A stretch of DNA of 36,776 bases from Natronospira sp. (GTDB taxonomy: Bacteria > Pseudomonadota > Gammaproteobacteria > Natronospirales > Natronospiraceae). Numbering within the stretch: the first letter of the stretch is position 1; every line of letters starts with the position of its first letter. The notes beneath the pieces are model-generated. The model did no database searches, was not told the DNA's origin, and saw only the letters and a list, made by a program, of their open reading frames with translations. Where the stretch lies: contig PWMQ01000107.1 in assembly GCA_003558125.1 (NCBI GenBank), positions 1 to 36,776 of the forward strand, read 5' to 3'. Position numbers and translations under genes: made by a program. This document shows, one piece after another, positions 22,419-30,111 of the stretch.

Positions 22419-24656
22419 TCAGCCCGGCCGCAGGTCCCAGCGCAGACTCAGGCTATACCAGTTAACGCTTTCATTGCCGAAGTCCTGGGCGGAACCGATG
22501 ACGGAGTTGATCGTATCCACTTCCACGTCATCCCAGGCCCAGTCATTGCTGCGGAAGCGGTCGTGGTACCAGTTCCACTGCAGGCTGAGGCCGTCTCCGA
22601 GACGATGCTGACCGTTGAGTGACAGGGTACGGCCCCGGCTGCGAACCGAGGGGATTGGCTCAAGATCCAGGGCTGGGCCCGAGGCGATGGCGAACTCGCT
22701 GCGGCTGGCACTTTCCGCCCACTCAAAGCGCAACTTGAAATCACCCTCGTCCGGCTCCCACTCCAGGCCGCCCCCGAGAGTGGCAATGCGATCTTCATTG
22801 TCCATCCACCAATCACGATCCGGATCCTGGGACTCCACCTCCTTGGCAAAGCCACGGAAGCTGCGACTGCGTTGACGGGCGCGAATGCGGTCAAGGGACA
22901 GGAAGGTGTCGGTACTCCAGGCCGAGCTGAACTGCCAGACCAGATCCGAGGCCAGCCCCAGACTGCTGCCCTTTTCCAGGCCCAGTGGGGAGTTGCGGTA
23001 ATTGTCCCGTGACCAGGCCGCGTCACTGCCAAAGTGAACACTGTCACTCAGGGTCCAGTCCCAGCGCATTCTTGCTCGGGTCTGATTGCGGTCGGCGAGA
23101 TTGTAGCGACGGAGCAGGGGGTGGTTGTCGAAACGAACCGCCTCAGCCACACCGTCGGTATAGACCTCGGTCCGGGTGAGAAAGTAGACGGCGGTGGCAT
23201 CGTAGTCATCCACGCTGCGCCGTGCCCGCTGGGCCTCCATGGACAAGGCATGGTTGTCACCCAGGCGCTGGCGCAGACCCAGGGTGAAGCGATCTTCCTC
23301 GGTTCGACCCACCTCGGAAAAATCACGGTCAATACGCTCACGCCGCCAGGCCCCGTGCACCTGTCCACCGCCATCAAGACGCCAGGCCATGCGTGTTTCC
23401 AGATGCTGCTCGGTAAAACTCACCGGCAGATTCAGACGAGCCCGGGAATGGGCCTCACCACTGTTCTGATTGACCGCGTCACCGCCGATGTAATTGAACA
23501 CATCCACCGGTGTGCGATTGTCACGATCTTCGTAGCGATGACGGATATCCACCCGCAGTCGATTCATGGGCCGCCAATTCAGGCGCGTGGCGACACGAAG
23601 CAGGTCAATCCGCCCTTCCAGGCTGTCTCTCGGCAGGGCCTCATCCACGTCGAGGTTGGGGTTGATGGTGTAGCCGAGGAAGTCCTCGTCCTGCTCACTG
23701 CGCCCGATCTGCAGGTCGCTGGACAGTCGCAGGGTGGGCGAGAAGACATAGCCCAGGCCGACGCGCCACTGGTGACTCTCATTGTCCGGCATCAGGCCCA
23801 GGTGTCCCTGCCCATCCGGATAGGAGACCCCCGGCGCCCAGCCGCCGACGCCGGCGAAGGGGTTGTCGAAACGCAGCATGTTATTGCCGCCGTCGAACAG
23901 GGACAGAAAGTAGCTGGCCTCCAGGTGAAAGGCATCACGCTGATAACGAAGCCCCAGCTCGGCCTCCCGGGTGGTGTAGTCAACCGGGGCGGGCACCAGT
24001 GCCGCGCGGGAGTTGCCACCGGTACTGCCAATCACCGCCGCCACCGGCCGGGTGCCGGTACGGCGATGCTCACGGACATCACCGTGCAGCTGCCAGTGCC
24101 GGGACAGGCGACGTTCATGAGCCAGCTGCATGCTGCGCCGTAGCTGTTCATAGGCTGTCGGACGTAGGGACTCGGTCAATCGCTCCATGCCGCCGGTTCC
24201 CGGCGCACCGACCCAGTCCTCGGGCAATCCCAGTTGATAGCCGCCCGCGCCCAGAAAGGGGGTCCGACCGTCCCCCAGCCGGCGCGGCAGTTCGCGGAAA
24301 TTGAAACGCGTGCGATGTTCACCCTGGCGGTTGTAATCCAGGTCCAGTCGGGTGATACCCGGCCCGGGCTGTTCCGCCGCCAGGAACAGGGACGCAGGCT
24401 CTTTGGCATCCGTCAGGGTACGCCAGTCCATGCGAAAACCACCAATACCACGCAGACCCTCACCGCTCAGATTGTCACTGCGCCCCATGCCATCGACCTG
24501 CCCTGTCTGAACACCGAGGCCCAGGTCCAGATGGAGTTCATGCCACTGACCGGTTTCGGCCTCTTCCGTCTGCTCACCGGTCTCGGCCACCGCGACCCCT
24601 GCCGCCAACAGGCAGAAGGGAACCAGGCCCTTGGCGGCAAACCGTCGCCGACTCAT
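22419..24656 (-). CDS. mtrB: MtrB/PioB-family outer-membrane beta-barrel
   Basis: 745 residues with a signal peptide (MSRRRFAAKGLVPFCLLAAG) and then a long barrel of alternating strands rich in R/D/E and aromatic residues (LGLRYQRDAFHLEASYFLSL, WRVGLGYVFSPTLRLSSDL). Length and pattern fit the decaheme-associated porin that wraps an MtrA-type cytochrome. I see no cysteine in the mature chain, so the N-terminal CXXC of Shewanella MtrB is absent. The chain ends LRWDLRPG rather than in an aromatic residue. ATG 24656 overlaps the decaheme gene's stop by four bases, so the pair is translationally coupled. The frame's extension to 24809 is not coding. Confidence 0.87.
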   Translation of the reverse strand: MSRRRFAAKGLVPFCLLAAGVAVAETGEQTEEAETGQWHELHLDLGLGVQTGQVDGMGRSDNLSGEGLRGIGGFRMDWRTLTDAKEPASLFLAAEQPGPGITRLDLDYNRQGEHRTRFNFRELPRRLGDGRTPFLGAGGYQLGLPEDWVGAPGTGGMERLTESLRPTAYEQLRRSMQLAHERRLSRHWQLHGDVREHRRTGTRPVAAVIGSTGGNSRAALVPAPVDYTTREAELGLRYQRDAFHLEASYFLSLFDGGNNMLRFDNPFAGVGGWAPGVSYPDGQGHLGLMPDNESHQWRVGLGYVFSPTLRLSSDLQIGRSEQDEDFLGYTINPNLDVDEALPRDSLEGRIDLLRVATRLNWRPMNRLRVDIRHRYEDRDNRTPVDVFNYIGGDAVNQNSGEAHSRARLNLPVSFTEQHLETRMAWRLDGGGQVHGAWRRERIDRDFSEVGRTEEDRFTLGLRQRLGDNHALSMEAQRARRSVDDYDATAVYFLTRTEVYTDGVAEAVRFDNHPLLRRYNLADRNQTRARMRWDWTLSDSVHFGSDAAWSRDNYRNSPLGLEKGSSLGLASDLVWQFSSAWSTDTFLSLDRIRARQRSRSFRGFAKEVESQDPDRDWWMDNEDRIATLGGGLEWEPDEGDFKLRFEWAESASRSEFAIASGPALDLEPIPSVRSRGRTLSLNGQHRLGDGLSLQWNWYHDRFRSNDWAWDDVEVDTINSVIGSAQDFGNESVNWYSLSLRWDLRPG

Positions 24657-25555
24657 CGGGTCTGCCCCGCACCCGAGGGATGGTTGGAGCCATGAACATC
24701 GGTATGACAGTTCATGCAATTGCGCTGCAGCATGGAAGCCGATGCGCCCTGGGGCGGAACGCCACTGCCATCCGGCGCCGTGCTGGGATGGAAAGCGGCC
24801 GAGTGGCACTGCTGACAGAGTTGAGGCGCCCGCGTCTTGAGCAGATTGTCATGTACCGAACCATGGGGTTCATGGCAGTTACTGCAACTCTCTCGAACCG
24901 GCGGATGCTCCCAAAGGACCGGGCCACGGAACTCGGCATGGCAGCCGTAGCAGGTTTCGTTCAGAGAGGCCGCCACCAGCTCCCCTTCGCTGGGACTGCC
25001 GTGAGCTGCATGGCAGTCCATGCAGCTCATTTGCCCCGCCCGCATGGGATGGGTGGAGGGCCGGTGAATCTCGCTGCGGACATTGCTGTGGCATTCAAGA
25101 CAAACCGCCTCGCGAGCAGGCCCGGGGCGCATCATGGGATCCACGGCCGTGTGAGACTGGTGACAGTCCGCACAGGTGACCTCGGCGAATTCGTGGCCAC
25201 TGCCGTGCCAGTGACGCTGACTGTAATCGTCATGGCAGTCGAGGCAGGCGCGGTTGGCTGTCTTGGCGGGGGTATCCTGGTCGAAGGGAACGGCGGTCTG
25301 CGGCCTTACCCCGTCCTTCACTTCGAGGTGGGCGGCACTGGGACCGTGGCAGGATTGACATTGCAAGCCCGCCGCCGGACTGCGCGGATCCCCCGACATG
25401 CCATGGGGTGTATGCCGAATGGCAGCCAGGGGATGCTCATCATCCGGCATGTGGCACATGACACAGGCCCGCTCCCCCCCTGGGGCATAACCGGCCTCTG
25501 CTGGAAAATCCTCGGCGGCGTAGGCACCGGACAACAGCAATACGATTGCCAGCAT
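24653..25555 (-). CDS. mtrA: Decaheme c-type cytochrome, MtrA/PioA/DmsE family
   Basis: 300 residues with exactly ten CXXCH heme sites, starting at residues 31, 66, 104, 128, 152, 178, 202, 224, 247 and 280. Length and spacing match MtrA/DmsE. The protein would form a heme wire from the periplasm through the MtrB barrel. The signal peptide from ATG 25555 is short (MLAIVLLLSGAYAAED) and has no basic residues. No upstream ATG, GTG or TTG exists in frame; an in-frame ATT at about 25579 would supply an arginine. AAGGGG lies about 11 bases before the ATG. First gene of the mtrA-mtrB operon, preceded by an FNR box. Confidence 0.93.
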   Translation of the reverse strand: MLAIVLLLSGAYAAEDFPAEAGYAPGGERACVMCHMPDDEHPLAAIRHTPHGMSGDPRSPAAGLQCQSCHGPSAAHLEVKDGVRPQTAVPFDQDTPAKTANRACLDCHDDYSQRHWHGSGHEFAEVTCADCHQSHTAVDPMMRPGPAREAVCLECHSNVRSEIHRPSTHPMRAGQMSCMDCHAAHGSPSEGELVAASLNETCYGCHAEFRGPVLWEHPPVRESCSNCHEPHGSVHDNLLKTRAPQLCQQCHSAAFHPSTAPDGSGVPPQGASASMLQRNCMNCHTDVHGSNHPSGAGQTR

Positions 25556-25582
25556 GTTCCCGAATCCCCTTCCCTGAAATAC

Positions 25583-25630
25583 TTACGATAGCTTAGAAGA
25601 TAACTCAAAGACTTTCTTGATTCGGATCAA
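25583..25630 (-). promoter_or_regulatory. FNR-dependent promoter of the mtrA-mtrB operon
   Basis: TTGAT-N4-ATCAA is perfect at 25617-25630, in the gap after the beta-CASP gene. On the minus strand TAAGCT (25595-25590) lies 31 bases from the box centre, the same distance as in the promoter at 20541. It matches TATAAT at three positions. The start point would be near 25583, about 27 bases before the mtrA ATG. Confidence 0.75.
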
Positions 25631-25656
25631 TCTCAGGACATCCAGTCCGAAGTTCG

Positions 25657-27042
25657 CTAATACTCGAGCCGATCACCCAATGCCGGTATGGCTGCATCAA
25701 TGGCAAAACGCTCCTTGAGGGTAGCTGCCAGGGCCTGACGGGGCTCGTCCTCGCCATGCACCAGAGCCACGGCCGGCGGCAGGCGAAAACCCTCCAGCCA
25801 GGCACAGAGCTCGTCACGATCGGCATGGGCGGAAATGCCGCCGACAGTATGAATCTGGGCACCGACACGGATGTCCTCACCCCAGATGTTGATGGAATCA
25901 GCACCGTCCACCAGCTGACGACCCGGTGTGCCCTGAGCCTGGAAACCGGTGATCATGATCTGTGTCACCGAACGGCTCAGCTGGTGTTTGAGGTGGTGAC
26001 GAATGCGGCCGCCCGTGCACATGCCGCTGCCGGCGATGATGATCGCCCCGCTCTGGATACGATTGATTGCCATGGACTGCTCGGCGGTTTCGGTAATGCG
26101 CAGATTGGGAAAACGAAAGCGGGTCTGGCGGACCCAGTCAGATGCCTTCGAGCGCAGATAACGATGGTGTCGCGCATGCACTTCAGTGGCGCGAATGCCC
26201 AGTGGGCTGTCGAGAAATACATGCCATTTCTCCAGGCCCCAATCCTGATAATGGTTGCCCAGAAGATATAACAGCTCCTGGGTACGCCCCACCGCGAAAG
26301 CCGGAATGAGGACATTGCCACGCCCCTTGGCGGCAGACTGCAAGATCTCCTTGATCTCCTGTTCGGTGTCTTTCCGACTACGATGAAGGCGGTCGCCATA
26401 AGTGCTTTCCATCAACACCAGATCGGCCTGCTCCAGGGGCTTCCAGTCCGGCAGCAATGCGCCCCCGCGCTGACCCAGATCCCCGGTGAAGACCAATCGC
26501 TTCTCCGCACCACCCTCCTGGCTGCGCAATTCAACTACCGCCGACCCCAGAATATGGCCAGCATCGTGGAGCTTGAGGTGAATATCCGGCAGGATTTCGT
26601 AAAGCTTGCCGTAGTCGAGCGGGCTCATCTGCGCCAGGCACTGGGCCACGTCCTCCCGCGTAAACAGGGGCTCCACCGGCGGCTCATCCCTATTATTGCT
26701 GTCACGGGATGCCTGCTCGGCCTCCTTCTCGGCCAGCCACGCCGCATCCTCCAGGAGAATCTCGGTGATGTCCCGGCCGGCACTATGGACATGAATCCAG
26801 CCCCGAAAACCGTAACGAATCAACTGGGGCAGGCGTCCGGAATGGTCAAGATGGGCATGACTCAGGACCACGGCGTCCAGTTCGGCCGGATCGAAGGGAA
26901 AGGGCTGGCGGTTACGGCCTTCTTCCTCCGCGTTGCCCTGAACCATGCCGCAGTCCAGCAAGACGCGGCGACCGGCCGCTTCGACCAGAAAACAGGCTCC
27001 AGTCACGCCACCGGCGGCACCATGGAATTGTATGCTGGGCAA
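25657..27042 (-). CDS. MBL-fold beta-CASP RNA-processing-type hydrolase
   Basis: 461 residues. Metallo-beta-lactamase motif HAHLDHSG (His62, His64, Asp66, His67) binds two zinc ions. Further motifs are LHDAGHILGSA, FTGDLGQ, the beta-CASP part LIPAFAVGRTQELLY with GSGMCTGGRIRHHL, and the C-terminal GISAHADRDEL with a final conserved histidine in VHGE. The bacterial relatives are ribonucleases of the RNase J/CPSF73 superfamily. The start is TTG at 27042, with AAGGAG six bases upstream. It is divergent from the DUF442-like gene. Confidence 0.9.
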   Translation of the reverse strand: MPSIQFHGAAGGVTGACFLVEAAGRRVLLDCGMVQGNAEEEGRNRQPFPFDPAELDAVVLSHAHLDHSGRLPQLIRYGFRGWIHVHSAGRDITEILLEDAAWLAEKEAEQASRDSNNRDEPPVEPLFTREDVAQCLAQMSPLDYGKLYEILPDIHLKLHDAGHILGSAVVELRSQEGGAEKRLVFTGDLGQRGGALLPDWKPLEQADLVLMESTYGDRLHRSRKDTEQEIKEILQSAAKGRGNVLIPAFAVGRTQELLYLLGNHYQDWGLEKWHVFLDSPLGIRATEVHARHHRYLRSKASDWVRQTRFRFPNLRITETAEQSMAINRIQSGAIIIAGSGMCTGGRIRHHLKHQLSRSVTQIMITGFQAQGTPGRQLVDGADSINIWGEDIRVGAQIHTVGGISAHADRDELCAWLEGFRLPPAVALVHGEDEPRQALAATLKERFAIDAAIPALGDRLEY

Positions 27043-27110
27043 GCCGGGCTCCTTCTGTTATCCGTGGGTCATCATTTGGGAGGATAACAGAGCATTCTCG
27101 GGACAGGGGA

Positions 27111-27140
27111 TTGAGTATTAGATTATACTGATATACAGTA
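27111..27140 (+). promoter_or_regulatory. Promoter with palindromic operator before the DUF442-like gene
   Basis: TTGAGT (27111-27116), 17 bases, then TACAGT (27134-27139). The -10 overlaps a perfect inverted repeat TACTG-ATATA-CAGTA (27126-27140). An outer pair AGTATT/AATACT brackets it. A repressor of the ArsR type, as in known sulfide-responsive DUF442 operons, would fit; this is inference. Confidence 0.45.
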
Positions 27141-27186
27141 AGTCCGAATACTACAGACAGCCGCGAGTGCGGCGGGAGTAACAAGC

Positions 27187-27723
27187 ATGCGAATCCTTGC
27201 CATTACTGCAACCTTGCTATTCCTCGCTGCTGGCGGCCAGGTGGCTGCCAGCCCGGAGAACGAATCAATGATGCCCGACATCCCCGACAAGACACAGCCT
27301 GACGAAAAAACCCTGATTGGCGGCCAGCCTGACCAGAGAGACCTTTATCAGGCAAAGGAGGCCGGCATTCGCACGGTGGTCAACCTCCGGGGCGTGGGTG
27401 AATTCGATGACTGGGCCCAAAGCGAGGTAGTCACCGATCTGGGCATGCTCTACATCCATATCCCCGTCGATGGCGCAAACGGGCTCACCCGCCCCGCCGT
27501 TGAAGCCTTCGATCGAGCCGTGAAGGCGACCAATGACGAACCGGCCCTATTCCACTGTGCCAGCGGCAACCGGGTGGGGGCCATGTTTGCCCTGCGCGCC
27601 GGGATTCTGCAGGACCAGCCAGTCGAGGTTGCCCTGGACATTGGCCGCAAGCACGGCATGACCGGGCTGGAAGACGAGGTGCGCCAACTGCTTGAATCCG
27701 GCGAGCTGCCGGGTGCCGGCTGA
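27187..27723 (+). CDS. Exported DUF442-like phosphatase/sulfurtransferase-fold protein
   Basis: 178 residues with a signal peptide (LAITATLLFLAAGGQVAA). The fold is that of the DUF442/TIGR01244 group: GGQPDQRDLYQAKEAGIRTVVNLR, then active-site loop HCASGNRVGAM with the cysteine and arginine four residues apart. Cytoplasmic DUF442 proteins occur with sulfide oxidation genes and are proposed sulfur transferases; the closely related fold also makes protein phosphatases. Export to the periplasm is a difference worth noting. The stop overlaps the next gene's GTG region, so the two are co-transcribed. Confidence 0.75.
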   Translation: MRILAITATLLFLAAGGQVAASPENESMMPDIPDKTQPDEKTLIGGQPDQRDLYQAKEAGIRTVVNLRGVGEFDDWAQSEVVTDLGMLYIHIPVDGANGLTRPAVEAFDRAVKATNDEPALFHCASGNRVGAMFALRAGILQDQPVEVALDIGRKHGMTGLEDEVRQLLESGELPGAG

Positions 27724-29056
27724 GACGCCCGCCAGCGAGCGGCTGACGGTATTCTGCCGTCTGCCCCAGGCCGGGGTCAGCAAGACCCGGCTGATTCCCG
27801 GCGTGGGCGCCGAGCGGGCTGCCGCCCTGCATCACCAGATGGCCTTGCGGGCCATCACCGAGGCCGCCCTGGCCGGGTGCCGTCGTCCCGGCCTGGAAAC
27901 CCGCCTGGCGGTGACCAAGGCGGTCGACGAGGCCCAGGACTGGTTCGGCCAACTGCTACCCGCCAAGGCCCAGCCCGAGGGCGACCTGGGCGAGCGGATG
28001 CTGGCCTGTTTTCGGGCCGGGCACCAGGATGGCATTCAGCGCCATCTGATCATCGGCACCGACGCCCCCGGTCTCGATGCCGCGCTCATACAGCAGGCGC
28101 TGGAGGCGCTTCGGGACAAGGCGCTGGTCCTCGGCCCGGCCCATGACGGCGGCTATTACCTCATTGGTCTGTCGGTGCCGCCACCCGCGAGCCTGTTCCG
28201 CAATATGCCCTGGGGCGGGTCGGCAGTTCTTGATCAGACCCTCGCGCGGGCCAGTGCGGCGGGACTTTCCGTGCATCGGCTACCCGCCCTGGATGATGTC
28301 GACGAGCCCCATGAGCTCCGCCACTGGTATCAACGAGCCCGCCGCTGGCCGCGCCTGCGGCCCCGGGATGGGGTCTCGGTGGTTATGCCCGTACTCAACG
28401 AGGCCGACCGAATCGGCCGGCGCGTACGGGCACTGCTGGATGAAGGTGCGGAGGAAGTCATCGTCGTCGATGGCGGCAGCCGGGACGCCAGTCGGGCGCT
28501 CGCGGCAGAGGCCGGTGCCCGCGTGCTGGAAAGTCAGCCGGGCCGGGCCCGCCAGATGAACCGTGGCGCCCGCGCCGCCCGTTTTCCCGCCCTGCTCTTC
28601 CTTCACGCGGACACCCAACTGGGGCCCGGCTGGCACGATGCCCTCATGAACGCTTTGGCCGAACCCCGGGTCGTCGGCGGCGCCTTTCGCTTTCGTCTGG
28701 ACAGCCCGCGCTGGCGTTACCGCTTGACCGAGGCCCTGGTGGCCCTTCGCTGCCGTCTTTTGCGCCGCCCCTACGGAGATCAGGGCCTGTTCTGTCGCAA
28801 CGAAAGCTTTCTGCGCCTGGGCGGGTTTCCGGACGAGCCGGTCATGGAGGATTTTGTCTTCGTCGGCCGCCTGCGCCGCCTGGGCCGGCTCGCCATGCTC
28901 CCGCTGGCCGCCACCAGCTCGCCCCGAAACTGGGAACAGGCGGGCTTCTGGCGGGTCTTTCTCGCCCACCGCCTGGTCCTCTTGGGGCACTATCTGGGCG
29001 TGCCGAAACAGCGTCTGGCCCTACTCAGGCGCTGCCTGTTGCAGCCCAGGGGCTAG
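27713..29056 (+). CDS. Fusion of DUF2064 and family 2 glycosyltransferase
   Basis: 447 residues. The N-terminal domain (~10-205) is TIGR04282/DUF2064-like, a nucleotidyltransferase-fold protein (CRLPQAGVSKTRL, GTDAPGLD, GPAHDGGYYLIGL). The C-terminal domain (~225-430) is a TIGR04283-type glycosyltransferase (VVMPVLNEADRI, VVDGGSRDAS, LHADTQLGPGW, GDQGLFCR, MEDFVF). In many genomes these are two adjacent genes, and TIGR04283 members sit near arsenosugar synthesis genes. No arsS is visible here. GTG 27713 is chosen, overlapping the preceding gene by 11 bases; TTG at 27692 is an alternative. The stop codon is within a heptad repeat array. Confidence 0.85.
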   Translation: MPAETPASERLTVFCRLPQAGVSKTRLIPGVGAERAAALHHQMALRAITEAALAGCRRPGLETRLAVTKAVDEAQDWFGQLLPAKAQPEGDLGERMLACFRAGHQDGIQRHLIIGTDAPGLDAALIQQALEALRDKALVLGPAHDGGYYLIGLSVPPPASLFRNMPWGGSAVLDQTLARASAAGLSVHRLPALDDVDEPHELRHWYQRARRWPRLRPRDGVSVVMPVLNEADRIGRRVRALLDEGAEEVIVVDGGSRDASRALAAEAGARVLESQPGRARQMNRGARAARFPALLFLHADTQLGPGWHDALMNALAEPRVVGGAFRFRLDSPRWRYRLTEALVALRCRLLRRPYGDQGLFCRNESFLRLGGFPDEPVMEDFVFVGRLRRLGRLAMLPLAATSSPRNWEQAGFWRVFLAHRLVLLGHYLGVPKQRLALLRRCLLQPRG

Positions 29057-29081
29057 GGGTCAGGGGCTAGAAGCTAGGCGC
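29047..29081. repeat. Heptad repeat locus B
   Basis: Five tandem 7-mers of the type YAGGGGY, the last two diverged (TAGAAGC, TAGGCGC). The TAG of the second unit is the glycosyltransferase stop codon (29054-29056). The TAG stop of the convergent nucleotidase (29076-29074, minus strand) also lies inside. No inverted partner is seen. Confidence 0.65.
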
Positions 29082-30000
29082 TGCCCTGCCCGCTGGCCCC
29101 ACCTCCTTCATTGGCAATGCCGTGGGGGACATGGCCGGTGGCCACCTTGCCGTTGGCCCGTTCCACATGGGCACGCTGGTCATCAAAAAAGATATCGGCA
29201 CCAAAGGCCTGCAAAAAGGCGGTCTTGTCCATGCCGCCGAGGAACAGGGCCTCGTCAATGCGGATTTCCCATTCCCGCAGGGTACGAATCACCCGTTCAT
29301 GGGCGGGCGCATCCCGGGCGGTGACCAGGGCCGTGCGGATGGGGCTGGATTCAGCCGGGAAGGCCTGCTGGATGCGATGCAGAGCGGAGAGGAAATTGCG
29401 GAAGGGACCGCCGGACAGGGCCCGGCGGGCGGCGCTTTTTTCCGATTCCCGGAAAGCGTCCAGACCCTTTTCACGAAAAATCCGCTCGGCCTCGTCGGAG
29501 AACAGCACCGCATCACCATCAAAAGCGATTCGGATCTGATCACTGTCATTGGCCTCGGCCGCTGCCGGTACCAGGGTAGCGGCGGCACAGCCGGCCTGCA
29601 GGGCGGCGCCCACATCCTCGCCGTGGGCCGAGAGAAAGAGATCGGCGCCAAAAGGGCCGATATAGCGCCAGGGGGATTCACCGTTGGTGAAGGCTGCCCG
29701 AGTGATCCCCAGCTCGTGGTGCTCGATGGAGTTGAATACCCGCAGCCCCGTATCAGCGCTGTTTCTCGACAGCAGAATCACTTCCACCAGGGGCTCGTCC
29801 CGCCCCTGATTCAGGCGCAACAGCTTGCGCACCAGGGGAAAGGCGACCCCCGGCTTGAGCACATCATTCTCATGCCGAATCTGGAAGGCCGAATAGGCCT
29901 CCACGCCCTCTTCCTCGAAGCGTCTATGGCTGTCCTCCAGGTCAAACAGGGTCCTGGAGGAGATGCCGATCACGAGTCGGTTATCCAGTCGTTGCGGCAT
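29074..30000 (-). CDS. Cytosolic-type 5'-nucleotidase (pfam06189 family)
   Basis: 308 residues, no signal peptide. Family hallmarks are LVIGISSRTLFDLED at the start, NSIEHHELGITRAAFTNGESPW, the HAD-like nucleophile segment FDGDAVLFSDEAE, TALVTARDAPAHERVI, and FFDDQRAHVE near the end. These fit IMP/GMP/AMP-type 5'-nucleotidases. The start has AGAGGGA about eight bases before ATG 30000; the frame's extension to 31029 runs antisense to the nuclease gene and is rejected. Convergent with the glycosyltransferase gene, sharing locus B at the 3' ends. Confidence 0.85.
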   Translation of the reverse strand: MPQRLDNRLVIGISSRTLFDLEDSHRRFEEEGVEAYSAFQIRHENDVLKPGVAFPLVRKLLRLNQGRDEPLVEVILLSRNSADTGLRVFNSIEHHELGITRAAFTNGESPWRYIGPFGADLFLSAHGEDVGAALQAGCAAATLVPAAAEANDSDQIRIAFDGDAVLFSDEAERIFREKGLDAFRESEKSAARRALSGGPFRNFLSALHRIQQAFPAESSPIRTALVTARDAPAHERVIRTLREWEIRIDEALFLGGMDKTAFLQAFGADIFFDDQRAHVERANGKVATGHVPHGIANEGGGASGQGSA

Positions 30001-30111
30001 TAACTTGATTCCCTCTGCCAATTTCCCACAAATGATATCAGTATTGTCCGACAGAACCTGTCGCACTGAAACCGGATGATTGAAGCGGAAAATGAATTGG
30101 GGAACTACCAG

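Noticed and set aside
23034-24143. 369-codon plus-strand frame inside the MtrB-type gene
   Set aside because: Shadow of the barrel gene; no family resemblance.
25657-27042. Beta-CASP gene as part of the mtrAB operon
   Set aside because: It is on the same strand, but an FNR box and -10-like hexamer lie in the gap, so mtrAB most likely has its own promoter.
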